Notes under the pieces: generated by a model
Seen by the model: only the letters and a program-made list of their open reading frames with translations
The model's database searches: none
What the model was told of the DNA's origin: nothing
Source of the DNA: Pseudoips prasinana
Taxonomy: Eukaryota > Arthropoda > Insecta > Lepidoptera > Nolidae
Direction of reading: 5' to 3'
DNA length: 64,000 nt
Assembly: GCA_951640165.1 (NCBI GenBank)
Contig: OX621252.1
Span: 11,626,501-11,690,500 of the forward strand
In this document: one piece after another, positions 32,526-43,804 of the stretch
Layout of the letters: each line of letters begins with the position of its first letter
How positions within the stretch are numbered: position 1 is the first letter of the stretch
Position numbers and translations under genes: made by a program

Positions 32526-32984
32526 TTCGCGTGGCGCGCTCCGTTGGTTTCAGGGCCCCACCAGCTACGACCGCCAAAGGGGCCCGGACGTTAACCGACG
32601 CGCTTATCGCATCTTCTGTTCGGCTTGCCGCGGATGTCTTCGGTTATCCATTAGTGATTTGTAATGCTGCTTTTTACATACATATTCATGCGACTTTTAA
32701 TAATTTTATTAGTTAATTTAAGGTTTTTTAAGAGCTTGTCATCCAAATTATCTTTAAAACTGTTTTTTTTTTGTTAGGGATTATCATTTTATTTTCCCAA
32801 TATATGTACAGGAAATGCCGTCCTTATTTTGGGACATAATTAAAGATTTTAACTACAGAAAGTATGCATATGTTGTAAACATTCATTGTCGGTAATTTAA
32901 AGTTTCCTTGTCTTATGAGTTCGCATATTTATCAATTTATTAATAGTTTCATTAATGTCAGCAAAATTACGTCCACAACTCCTC
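32526..32984. other. Unassigned; GC-rich then AT-rich
   Basis: 32,526-32,650 is GC-rich ('ggccccaccagctacgaccg') and gives way to AT-rich DNA with a T-run at 32,763. No family recognised. Confidence 0.3.
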
Positions 32985-33090
32985 CTCGCCTCCCCAAAGA
33001 ATATAATCGCCACGCTTTGCTGGTTGGCGATCGCAGTTTGATGGTCATGGTTCAAATAAAAAAGCTGCTGGCAGTTCTCTGGTAGGTAGT
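32985..33090 (-). mobile_element. RTE 5'-end fragment
   Basis: 'ataatcgccacgctttgctg', 'gttggcgatcgcagt' and 'agctgctggcagttctctgg' are the reverse complement of the RTE 5' region. Confidence 0.6.
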
Positions 33091-33164
33091 GTTCATACTA
33101 CATTATGTATTAATTTGTATATCAAAGGTCATGGTTATTAAGGTTAGTATTTAATAATAATAAT

Positions 33165-33355
33165 AATATCTAGGGACAATGTCACACAGATCATCCTAGC
33201 CCCAAACTAAGCAAAGCTTGTACTATGGGTACCAGGCGACGATATGCATACTTACATAGATAGGTAAATACTTAAATACATAGAAGACAGCCATGACTCA
33301 GAAAAAAATATTCGTTCTCATCACACAAATATATTATTTATATTTGTAAACGTAA
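33165..33355 (-). mobile_element. SINE class B
   Basis: 'gacaatgtcacacagatcat', 'cctagccccaaactaagcaa' then 'agcttgtactatgggtacca' is the inverse of 771-1012. The tRNA head is cut off at ~33350. Confidence 0.7.
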
Positions 33356-33449
33356 TTTAATTCTAAGCTCCGTTTCAAGTCAATTTTAAATAGCTAGTCG
33401 TTAATTTTGTTTGTATATCCTAGAAATATGCATCCTGGTAACAGAAAAT

Positions 33450-33525
33450 TGATCGAGCTGTGTGGTGACGGCGAAAACTAAAGCCCATCTCATCCCGTGG
33501 AGGGCGTAGAAATTTAAAATGAAAT
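33450..33525 (+). mobile_element. RTE extreme 5'-end fragment
   Basis: 'gagctgtgtggtgacggcga' and 'cccatctcatcccgtggagg' match the first ~60 bp of RTE copies, then similarity stops. Confidence 0.55.
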
Positions 33526-36370
33526 TCGTAATGGATGTAGGACACACTCCAATTTAACATATAGAAGTCAGTAAATTATTAAATCCGCAGGACACAGATA
33601 GGAAGACAATATAACTTGCGTATTATTTACAACAAAAGCAGATAATAAATAAGGTATAACGAAATTTCCAAGAATTCCGTCTGCCCGAGTCTGGATACTC
33701 GCACGAATTTACATACTCGTGTGGATACGATAAAATCATTCCTACCATCTCCTTTCGCAATCCGCCTTAAGGAACTTTGTTCCAAAAAAAAACAAAAGTA
33801 ATTCTAACTAATTGGCTCGTTGTAGAGCGCTGTCTCTATAATCCCAGCACGCAGCAGTTATGGTGTTCTAATTAACGCTAAAGGCTTTACTGTAAACTTA
33901 GTTCAGGTGCTAATTTCGTACGACCCCGGAAGGTGTAATAAAATTTAGTAAATGTACACTTACTTTTGCTCCATAACTATTTGTGTTAGATTAAACTAGG
34001 GCACGTAATCCGCTTTATTTGTTAAACTTTAATTTCCTTGCCAGAATAATAAAAACCGGTGTAATGCGAGCCAAAGGTACCCAGCCTTCCTTGGACATGT
34101 AAAAATCTACTTTTTAGTTAAATACTGGACCTCAGAACTAAATTTGTTTAGGAAGGATAAACTGGCAAGTTACATAGGTGCTGTATGGATTTTTATCGTA
34201 ATAATTAAGTAAACTTCTATCACCTGTAACTATGTCAGTTTTTTGCATCACAATTTCGGAAATAAGCAACTAACTACTTCATTTGGAAAAGAGCTGATGC
34301 ACCTACACTGCTGGACCGATATTAATCAATCATAGTAAAGAACCACCGCATGGAAATTGGCTTTCAAATGAAAACAACCGCATCAAAATCGGTCTATCTG
34401 TTTGAGAGCTACGAGGCTACAGACGGACACACACAAACATACACACAAACAAACAGACATCGACGCCAAACTAATAACACCCCTCTTTTTGGGTCAGGGG
34501 TTCAAAATCAAGTCCTTTCTTATATATACTAGTAATCACCTAATACTTGTGCTTAGATATTGTAGCGCAAACTTCGGCCTTGTTATAAAGAAAAAGGTTT
34601 TGTTTTTTTTTTGTTTGTTAATATTTGCACTTAACCATATTGGTCGGCCAAGTCTCAGTTACAAACATTGGCAGATGCATGAATACGCTATTGTGAGAGA
34701 CTGATGGGAGGACAGAGTCTCACCATTAAGATACCTTTTTACGGTTTTGCTACGTAACCCTGAAAATGGAAGGCCTTTGCAGGGCTTCCATTTCCAAATT
34801 GACATCAATAAAACAGGATGCTATTATTAACACTCCAGTTTCAATAATGTCAATTTATTCCAAACATTTTTTAACTGTACAAGTTAAGTAAATGCCCTTA
34901 TAAGTTTACATAACGATATTTTTTCTCAAGAGTCCATATCTTTCATAAAACTCAGAAGGGAACGGAGCAAAAATCAAACATAATCAGTAGCATAACAATA
35001 ATTAATTACTCCAAATTATTAAATCATAAAAACTTACGCTCGTTACTCGCTCGACGGACGATAACCGATTGGATTCACATGTACCCGACGCTGTCAATAT
35101 TTAAAGTTCGACATAGTCGTTGGACAACTGTTGCTCTCGGATTTTGTGTAATATTCGATGAATAATCGAATGTTACTTAATTTGATTATTCATCGATATT
35201 CGATGAATAATCGAATATTACGGCGGTGGCGATTTAATTAGATTATTATTTAAAGTATTGAGTAATGCGTGTTACACTTTCATTGTCTAGCTCAGTATTT
35301 TATTAAAACTACCCTCTACACTTAAATTTTTTGCCATCGTATCTAAAGCTAAACAGAATTCGGTTAATGTCTGGTGACGCATTGAAAGCCGCCCGGACTA
35401 ACTATAAACATTAAAGAGCAGAATTCGGTATTTGACTTACTTTATTTTATTAGTTGATATTAAATTACATGTACGCTTGTAACTTTTTTTATAAATGCTT
35501 ATAAATCATGTATAACTACGCTGTTAATATTTATTTAATTATCTTGTAAAATTTTATATTTCTATAAACTCAGGACATTCCATACACAAAAGGATTTGAG
35601 AGAGAGTGGTATGTCAGTTTCAATCGCGGTATTCTCGTATTTTTATTCCCGCACGGGTCAATTGACTTATCATCAACAAAGCCCTATAGACAGACCGTGC
35701 GTCTAAATACTTAATTTTCTCGATCGTTTAGAAACTAGTTAAGGCATCTAGTCATTAACAAAGATAAAACTAAAAATTACACATTTCATGGAAAACCAAT
35801 TCCAATGAGAATATGTTACTTAACTTTCAAGATTAATCACAAAACAGTAGGACATAAGGACGCAAAATTAGGTGCTTAACAAACTTAGTCAGTATAACTG
35901 TCAAACTTGTTTCATTACTGAACCGAATCGTGAAATAACTACACGAAGTAGGTATACCTACATCACATAATGAGAAAAGTCTACCTAAGTTTCTTTTATT
36001 AGCGTTCCGGACCTGATAATGGAAAAACGGAACACAATGTTCACTTTTGTTTTCTGCCTGTCTGTAATATTTTCACAAACGATTTCAAGATCAAGCTGAA
36101 CCCGCACAAAGGAAATAAATCCCTGTATTGCGGGGGAGTTCACAAATATGCAATTAATAGACCCAAGGCACATCCCAGCTCAGAAACACAACGTATAGGT
36201 GGCACAAACTGATCACAGTGCAGGCACCGGTGCAGCAGTACAAACCTCCTAGGCTAGCTGTAAACGTCATGTTACTAAAACCTTTATTTTCTTAGTGCTC
36301 AATAGTATAACAGGCAACATGCCTTATTAAACCAGAAAATTAGTATATTAAATTTATGTTATATAATTTT
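33526..36370. other. Long AT-rich stretch
   Basis: No gene recognised. Contains a 'cgccttaaggaactttgttcc' end fragment of the 6203 repeat (~33,758), a palindromic 'attcgatgaataatcgaat' cluster (35148-35221) and short frames without motifs. Confidence 0.4.
35148..35221. repeat. Palindromic 'attcgatgaataatcgaa' cluster
   Basis: 'atattcgatgaataatcgaa' appears twice (35151 and 35197) with an inverted 'gattattcatcgat' between, giving overlapping direct and inverted repeats in ~74 bp. Confidence 0.7.
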
Positions 36371-36371
36371 T

Positions 36372-36572
36372 AAAGACAACGCCCGCACTAGGTAATCTTA
36401 TCCCTATGTCGCGGGGTACTTTACAAACATATAATAGACGGCACAACTTACATCCAGACTCAGAAAAACTATTTATAGGTCACATAGATACTTGTCCGGC
36501 GCGGGACTCGAACCCGCGACACGAAGCGGCGAGGCGACTGTCTTAGACGCTGCGCCACACGTGCAGTCTAAT
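36372..36572 (-). mobile_element. tRNA-derived SINE (class A), complete
   Basis: On the minus strand: head 'ctgcacgtgtggcgcagcgt', B-box 'gggttcgagtcccgcgccgg', body 'tctgagtctggatgtaagtt', 'cgcgacatagggataag' and end 'agtgcgggcgttgtcttt'. Used as reference for the other class A pieces. Confidence 0.8.
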
Positions 36573-37275
36573 AAAATAAATTAATTACCTAATACTAAAT
36601 ATATATTTGACATATGTGGTTTATTAAAATATGTATTTTAATATCATAAAAAAAAATATAGAACATTTTTATAATAAGAAAACGTTGAATAAAAATTAAA
36701 CTTAATTCGTCTTAAATAAATTACACTTTAACGCTTTTTTTATTAAGTATTTTATAGCTAAATAAATATGTTCATATGTAATTAATTTAATTTAATAAAG
36801 ATTTATTAATCCACCCTACAAGAAATAGATTGCCACCTTAACTTTCTTAGTGCTCACTAGTAGAATATATCTTATCATAATAAAAGCAAATTATATATAT
36901 CAACAAAAAAGTGTGGCGCTTAAAAGTTATTTATACGATGTACTTTGTCTCTTAATCGATAGTACGGAACCTTCATGAGACAATAAGTACGGTCAAAGCG
37001 TTCGTAAACATTAATCTTAATTAATGGAACAAAAAAATATCCCACAATACGTAAGCACGACTTGCGCCTGTCCAGCTTTCTATTAAATACTGAGTCGTAA
37101 CAAAGGTAGGGTATGTGCCATTTATTCGTTGTGCGCTAATAGTTATACCTACACTTCTGTAATTACTTACACCTAAAGCGAAATTCCTGGAGATAGTTTC
37201 TGGGGACTTACAATTTATGAGAGATAGTTATTAAGTGTGGCTTTCATAACTGTACTTGGTAATATTAAATACCAA
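36573..37275. other. AT-rich stretch, nothing recognised
   Basis: No coding or repeat signature seen. Confidence 0.4.
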
Positions 37276-38040
37276 CTGGTCTCTGTAACTGCTAAATTGC
37301 TTTGGATTGGATTCTAGTTGTCATGTTAAATGGTTGTTCTGAGTTTGCTTGTACTTTGTGTCCGTGGCTTACATGTTCGTAAAGTTTCCCGGGATTCTGC
37401 GGTTTATTTACATAGTACGTGCGTTGTCTTTCTTAAAAATAGTCTAGTTGGTAGTGCTTTGACTGAAGACTAAACTCTGTAACTGCGAAATTGCTTTGGA
37501 TTGGATTCTAGTTGTCATGTTCAATGGTTGTTCTGAGTTTGCTTGTACTTTGTGTTCCTGACTTACATGTTCGTAAACTCCCTCGAAATTCTGGGGTTTA
37601 TTTACATAGTGCGTGCGATGTCTTTCTTAAAAATAGTTTAGTTAGTAGTGCTTTGAATTAAAACTAAACTGTGTAACTGCTGAATTGCTTTGGATTGGAT
37701 TCTAGTTGTCATGTTAAATGGTTGTTTTGAGTTTGCTTGTACTTTGTGTCCGTGACTTACATGTTCATAAAGTTCGGATTCTGCGGTTTATTTACACAGT
37801 GCGTGCGTTGTCTTTCATAAAGAAAAGTTAGTTGGTAGTGCTTTGACTGAAGACTAAACGTTGTAACTGCTAAATTGCTTTGGATTCGATTATATTTGTC
37901 ATGTTCAATGGTTGTTCTGAGTTTGCTTGTACTTTGTGCCTGTGACTTACATGTTCGTAAATTTCCCCGGGATTCTGGGGTTTATTTATCAAGAAGAGTT
38001 TAGATGATAGTGCTCTGACTGAAGACTCACCCTCAAAATT
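37276..38040 (+). repeat. ~193-bp tandem array apparently derived from a class A SINE
   Basis: Units are anchored by 'attgctttggattgg' at 37296, 37490 and 37684, with 'attgctttggattcg' at 37874 (spacings 194, 194, 190). Each has 'ggttgttctgagtttgcttg' (one base different in the third unit), 'tactttgtgtccgtgactta'-like sequence and ends 'agtgcgtgcgttgtctttc'. These parallel the class A SINE body and 3' end ('gttgttctgagtatggatgt', 'gtgcgggcgttgtcttt'). Between units, 'tagttggtagtgctttgact' recalls a tRNA A-box. Confidence 0.75.
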
Positions 38041-38696
38041 ATTTAAGATCAGAAAACCTAAGATAATTTTTCATGTTGATAAAGTTTATAAAGGTTTATT
38101 TTGCTAACTTATTCGAATAACAACTGAATATACAAAATCAGACCACTACTAAAAGAAGCATGCCGATGCTTCTTTTGTTACATATATTTGTGTGCACAGA
38201 CAAAAAGGGAAAAAACAAATTGTTTGAATTCAGAAACTTTCTTCTTTTTATGTCGTTAAATGTTCCTATCGGAATCTCACTCTACAATTGAGCATTATAC
38301 TATCAGACAAACTAAGCAGATATAAAACGCAAGTAAATAACTGGTCTTCTTCAAAAACTTTATCCTAAAGAACACGGCCATTCAATAAACTTGAACGATA
38401 CGAAGGAAATTCCTCCACTAATCGTTGAAGGCTGATTAATGGCTTAAACAGTAATTGGGACAAAAACTGTCTTCTAATTAACATTTCCGTCTAATTAGCC
38501 AGTAGACAAAGTAGGGTTAACTTCAACTTAAAGAAAATTTCGGTCAAAGTACTTCAGCAACTTTCAACGGGAAAGAACGACCCAATCTTCTTTCACGAAA
38601 CTTTTTTGTGTCCTTTTTCTGATGAAAAATTGGAGGAAACTGGTTCTAGAGTTACGGTTGAATATTTTTATATCTCTCAAGAATTTAATAACATAA
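38041..38696. other. Unassigned AT-rich stretch
   Basis: No recognised gene or repeat. Confidence 0.4.
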
Positions 38697-38985
38697 ATGA
38701 ATAAATAAAATAAAAAAGGTTTTTATTCACGTGGACTTTAAAAAAGCGCTTGTAAATAGTCAGAACATATTCGTAGTAATATATAATTAATTTATAATTA
38801 TTTCTAGGTACATATAGATATTTAGTTACACGGATTGTAGGAAACAATTTAGAATAAGATTTATTTTATAACAGTAACGATATTTAAGTAACTTTAATTA
38901 AGTTATTGTCAAGGATCATGTGTAGGTTTAATTATCAAAATTTTAAATTTTAGCTATATTTTTACTACATATTGTCGAATGGTTC
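38697..38985 (+). repeat. Unclassified dispersed repeat, copy 2
   Basis: Same blocks as 10675-10985 ('aaggtttttattcacgtgga', 'aaaaaagcgcttgtaaatag', 'gttattgtcaaggatcatgt') but without the snap-back duplication; shows the uninterrupted order. Confidence 0.6.
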
Positions 38986-39062
38986 TGTCTATATTAAGGT
39001 ACGAATTAAATGTTATCATTATGGCGGACCTTGTGTTTATAACGACGGTCGCGCTTTAATGC

Positions 39063-39190
39063 TACTACCGGATCCAATGCGCCCCAACTGAGAAGACCCA
39101 GCGAAACAAACTCAGCGGGTGTCTCTACTACCGGTTTCAACACGGCCCAGTTCAGACGCTCCGGCGAAACATACTCAATGGGGCATATAC
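39063..39190. repeat. Two-unit 64-bp tandem repeat
   Basis: 'ctactaccgg' at 39063 and 39127 starts two diverged units: 'gagaagacccagcgaaacaa' with 'actcagcggg' versus 'cagacgctccggcgaaacat' with 'actcaatggg'. GC-rich relative to its surroundings. Confidence 0.6.
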
Positions 39191-39278
39191 ACGAGATTTT
39201 TGAATTATATTCACTTATAGAGAAGACACAATATGAGATGCTAAGGTTTCGGACTAAAACACTTTATTGTTTTAAACT

Positions 39279-39548
39279 TGACGGGTCGGTTGGCGTGGTT
39301 GGTAATTGCTTACATTTCATGCTGCAGGTCGTGAGTTCGATTCCCAACTAGGATAGATATTTGTGTGCATGAACATGTCGGTTGTCATGAGTCGGTGTGT
39401 AATTATCTATATAAGTATGTATTTACAAAAGAAAAGTAGTATGTGTGTAGGTATATTAGGTATTTGGTTTACGTAGTACAAGATCTGCTTCGTTTGCGAT
39501 CAGATGGCCGTGTGTGAATAGTGTCCCAGGATATTATTATAAAAAAAA
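39279..39548 (+). mobile_element. tRNA-derived SINE (class B), near complete
   Basis: Head 'tgacgggtcggttggcgtgg', B-box 'gagttcgattcccaactagg', body 'tatataagtatgtatttaca', tail 'gatcagatggccgtgtgtga' and 'gtgtcccaggatattattat', A-run. The adjoining repeat starts immediately. Confidence 0.8.
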
Positions 39549-39549
39549 C

Positions 39550-39830
39550 ATGCGGGGCAGTCTTTGGGGACTGCCGATAGAAGTGACAACTACTTTTCAT
39601 TTCTCATACTCGGAAAGTAGTGGTAGACTCATAGTAATTGCTTCCCTATGGTGGGAAAAAATTTAAAAAATAGAACTACTTAAATTTGGTTAGGCCGTCG
39701 GCTGTCAAAAATCTAACATAATTAAGAAAAAAGCTGCGGTCATGTGACTGAAAAAAACAGCCAGTATGAATTTGATCAGGTCACGTTCGATCAGATATTC
39801 CGGTGCAATGATTTGTCCTAGATATGTGTA
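39550..39830 (+). repeat. 'gcggggc.gtctttggggact' repeat, short copy
   Basis: 'ggcagtctttggggactgcc', 'gatagaagtgacaactactt', 'tctcatactcggaaagtagt' and 'actcatagtaattgcttccc' are found inverted in 49300-49990. About 250-300 bp of that copy's interior, including its ORF, is missing here. Confidence 0.7.
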
Positions 39831-40280
39831 TTTATCAACGTTTTAAATAAGACTTAAATAATATTTGCTTGCGGCCCTCGACAATATGACCGGAACTGGT
39901 GTTTGTGGTGGCTATATAAAAAAGGTGGAGCATAGCTGAGCTAAAGCATTGATCGTGATCGTGGGATGACTAACCGTGGTAAATCTAAATTGCTAGAGAC
40001 GCTGAGAATATTATAATAACGTTAGTAAAAACATGTGGATTTCGCTTAGTACTAGACAGAATTATTAAACAAATCTACTACTAACACTTGGTCACTCGTT
40101 ATCATTTGTAGGTACCACGTGTGATAACATATGTTTATCCGCGCGTGTGTCGTCTGCACCCACGAGTTTCGGAATTAGACCCCGCATTGGACAACTATTT
40201 GTGTGACTGGGCCTGATTTAATTCTATTACATTATTTTAATTCCACAGTCACCAATGTCCCCGTACTTTATTATTTCATG
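39831..40280. other. Unassigned stretch
   Basis: 'aattagaccccgcattggac' + 'aactatttgtgtga' at ~40170-40207 resembles a class A SINE head junction; otherwise nothing recognised. Confidence 0.35.
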
Positions 40281-40490
40281 ATCATCATATCAGCCGAAAG
40301 ACGCCCACTGCTGGACAAAGGCCTCCCCCAAAGATTTCCACAATTGCTGGTCTTGCGCTACCCGCATCCAGCGGCTTCCAATGACCCTCACAACATCTTC
40401 CAACTATCTTGTAGGGGCCCTGCCCACGCTGCGTCTTCCGGTTCATGGTCGCCACTCTAGAACCTTTCTGCCCCAACGGCCGTAGGATTT
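40281..40490 (-). mobile_element. RTE LINE 3' fragment
   Basis: 'atcatatcagccgaaagacg', 'cccactgctggacaaaggcc', 'tcccccaaagatttccacaa' and 'ctgcccacgctgcgtcttcc' mirror the end of the intact RTE closely. Confidence 0.8.
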
Positions 40491-40702
40491 ATTGTTTACT
40501 TAATCAGTTTTGACTCAAATCCAAATGCTAAACAGTGCCTTCATAAACTTAAGCTCAAATGTTCATTAATATTAATCCAAATAATATAACCTGTCTTAAT
40601 TTCTTCTCAACTTCAAGGACCAGAAGAATCTTCACAGTTCCACTATTTGCCTCGTTATGTCTCCGTCCGGCTTCCAGAAACAACTTCATCCTTCTTTCAT
40701 CG

Positions 40703-40775
40703 TCATCATCATATCTGCCGAAAGAAGTCCACAGCTGGACAAAGGCCTCTCCCAAAGATATTCACAATAGCCGCC
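40703..40775 (-). mobile_element. RTE 3'-terminal fragment
   Basis: 'catcatatctgccgaaagaa', 'gtccacagctggacaaaggc' and 'ctctcccaaagatattcac': the last ~70 bp only. Confidence 0.75.
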
Positions 40776-41399
40776 CCATCCTTCTTAGTCTGGATGTAAT
40801 TTGGCTCCTTGAATTTGACATTGTAAAGGCCCTCGCAATTTATTTTCTCAGTACGGTGAGAGCCTTAAAAATATAACCAGCTATTTATTTATGTAATAGT
40901 GTATAAGAGTAAACCTGTTACTAACAATTTATGGATCTTTTAGCTGTCCGAAATAAAATTGTTGTTATTATTATGCACGTAAACAACCATTATTATGTAG
41001 TAGTGTAGTATATTTCGATTGTTGTATGAAGGTTTATTATTATTCCTAAGAAAGGGTTTTAAAACCCCAGCCACAAACAATACTTTAAAAATCTAGGTGC
41101 ATATTTAAATATTTAAATCAAATTCAAACGTAAATCTAACTCAGGTTGGTGCTGCTGTGGTTAGATACAAACTGGAGGCTCTGATTGTCTATTTAGATTT
41201 ACAAACCGGTTTCTCAAATGTTAGCCGCACCTAGGAGATAAGTTTAAATTGGAAATACGAACCATATAAAACCTTTTCCTTGCTCGTTAAGGCTACAGGC
41301 GTAACAATCCGCACTAAAACATGAATAAGAAACTACACGTATTTGGAAAACTATTTTTTTTTTAACATAAATGGCCGACAGATTAATTTATGAGTAGAT
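40776..41399. other. Unassigned stretch
   Basis: AT-rich, no recognised feature. Confidence 0.4.
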
Positions 41400-41760
41400 A
41401 CTATTGCTAACACCCTTACGGAAATGTAGCTGTCTCAACTGCCGCCACGTGCAAGCAGCCCCGGGAAGTCAGCGAACTGTTTGTGGCACAGTCGCTGCGC
41501 CTTACTGGCAGGAGTCGGCAAATGGGGAGGGCAACTCACAGCCCTCCCCGGGTGCGTGTCCCGACCATCTGAGACACGGCGCAAAAGGAGGGCACCGGAG
41601 CAGCATACCCGCGTTCCCGGGGCTCCCCCTTTCAGGCGCCAGAAGAAGTCCACGGCAGGTTAGGTTTAGTCGGTGCGAGTCGGACATGCCCACCCGCAGA
41701 CACTTTTTGTGTGTGGCATGATTAGGCATTCCCCCTGCCTTATCAAAAAAAAGGTGCCCT
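41400..41760. other. GC-rich island of unknown nature
   Basis: A ~330-bp block markedly GC-richer than its flanks, ending in 'cattccccctgccttatc' and A8. Frames of 60-105 codons are open on both strands, as expected in GC-rich DNA, and none carries a recognised domain. The A-run suggests a retroposed segment on the plus strand. Confidence 0.35.
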
Positions 41761-43282
41761 CTACCGACTTTATTTCTAATAACATTGCCAACTGACTTGA
41801 CAGTTGCATGTGAAAGATCATTTCATATTTATAATACCGCTTAAACTGTAAAATTTTAGTTATATAACATTGTTTTGCAATGCAAAGCATACATTTAAAT
41901 TCTGTTTTCGAGTTACGAGTTACGATTTAGATCGATACTATTTATATAAAGCAATTCGTTAAATACCTATAGTCGTATATTTCCACCTTTACAGCGAAAA
42001 CTTGTAATTGGCAACATCCCAATATACTTAAGTCACTGTATTGTATATTAAATTGCATGTTTTAAAGCATTTCTCGCAAGGCTTAAATCGAAATTAGTAA
42101 CTGGGACGTAAAAAATAAGATATCCCAATTTTGAGTTTCGTTTATTTATTCAGCATATAAATATATCATTTCCAATTAAAAGTTTTCATTGCAAAGGTGG
42201 AAATTTGTCAATTTAGGTGTTTAGGAAAAAAAATGTATAACAGGCTAGACTGGATCATAGTCTATATAATATCCATTCCAAAGTCATTGTGGAGACTAAG
42301 ATCCAATTTTGCGATTCATTGCATTGCTTTTACATTCCTAACCTATTGGCTGGGATTTGATCATGAGCCCTACAAAAATACCAGTTGGGAACATTGACAT
42401 ATATGGTTATACATATAAATCAATGGTTGGGAAACATCGATTTTTTTAAAAGACTCACATAGAACCCACCAAAGAAGCACATAGTGTTAACGCACCGCCT
42501 TATATAGTTTCTATAGAAATTTAAAAAGGCAGACAGCATTGAACCAAGTAAATTAAGTATCAAGTAAATTAGTTCATTAAGGGTTAGAGCTAAGTTTTAA
42601 GTTATAAGTGGAAAATAAAGCAAAAAGGATAAAGACATTTGTACAGTCATGTCTATAGAAATAAAATAATAAGATGATAAAGTCATGTGTAAAGCAGTCA
42701 CCGCCTCCTAGGCTAAATGCAAACTGCAAACGTCATGTAAAAAAAAACAGAAACTAATGAAATTACGGTCAGGTTTAGAACATAACTGTCGAACATAACA
42801 TAAATGTTATGAGGAATTTATGGGTTAACGGTCCTTTTATGGGTACGCGTGGTCCACCTTGGACCACATCTTCATTTACTATCAGTTGAGATCATGGGCA
42901 AGCAAACTCATGCAATATAAAAAAGCTGAGTTCATTTCTAAATACTAGGCAGTAAACACCCATATTAAACAGAATATAGTATACACTAAGTTTACAAGAG
43001 TTCCAAAGACTTGTTAAGATACACTATCTGGCACTACAAGTCTCACAACACTATTACGAGCCTATAATACTATATATTGTATGTGTATCAACAATGTGTC
43101 TGTACACCGACACCTGCCTCTCTCAATGACTCCTTTCTCCGGTCGATACTTTGGTTGTCTGGAAGAGATTACATTTTGTGATAAGGCCCATTGCATACTT
43201 CCAACATTTTAAGTCTATTTATTTGTTAGTCCTTGTTCAGTGTATTTATAGATTATCTACCATAGATATTCACTGACTGATT
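41761..43282. other. AT-rich stretch, no recognised gene
   Basis: Includes an 8-bp-arm palindrome 'gtggtccaccttggaccac' near 42850. Frames up to 66 codons lack motifs. Confidence 0.4.
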
Positions 43283-43480
43283 GCTGTGTGGTGACGGCAG
43301 CCAATTTCAGTATATCATCACCCCATCTCACCCCGTGGGGGCGCAGAAGTCAACCTGAGGGAATATTTAGAGGACGGGGAGCAGCTTCTTTCTGAGTACT
43401 ATGACCATCTTACTGCGATCGCCAACCCGTCTGCCAAGCGTGGCGATTATGGCATGTCCAGCGGTGGACTTCTTACAGTT
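43283..43480 (+). mobile_element. Mini-RTE, copy 4 (longer internal deletion)
   Basis: RTE 5' end ('gctgtgtggtgacggcagcc', 'gcgatcgccaacccgtctgc', 'caagcgtggcgattatggca') jumps near 43454 to 'tgtccagcggtggacttct' of the 3' end, deleting more than copies 1-3. Confidence 0.7.
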
Positions 43481-43491
43481 GTAATTTATAC

Positions 43492-43804
43492 ATATAATAA
43501 AATCGTAGGAAAGTTAAAACTGTACATTGAATATTTTTTAAATGGATACCTGGGGCGTGTTCTACATTCGACATCGGAGCCTAAAAATATAGCTTTTAGA
43601 ATTTTTGTCTGTTTATCTGTTTGTCTGTATGTATGTCCGGGCTAAACTCAAAAAGCACGGCATGGATTTACTTCAAATTTTGCATGAATATTACGAAGAG
43701 GTCGGGTCAACATAGGCTACATATTATCACGATATCACTTACGGGGGAGGAGCTGTGATAATTTATAATGTTTAACGCGGGTAAAACCGCGGAGCACAGC
43801 TAGT
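43492..43804 (+). mobile_element. Helitron-like element, subfamily H2 copy 3
   Basis: 'tataataaaatcgtaggaaa' to 'aaaccgcggagcacagctag' + 't'; nearly colinear with 10351-10663 over the whole length. Confidence 0.65.

Noticed and set aside
37276..38040. CRISPR-like array
   Set aside because: Units are ~193 bp with no short-repeat/unique-spacer pattern, and the context is a eukaryotic repeat landscape.
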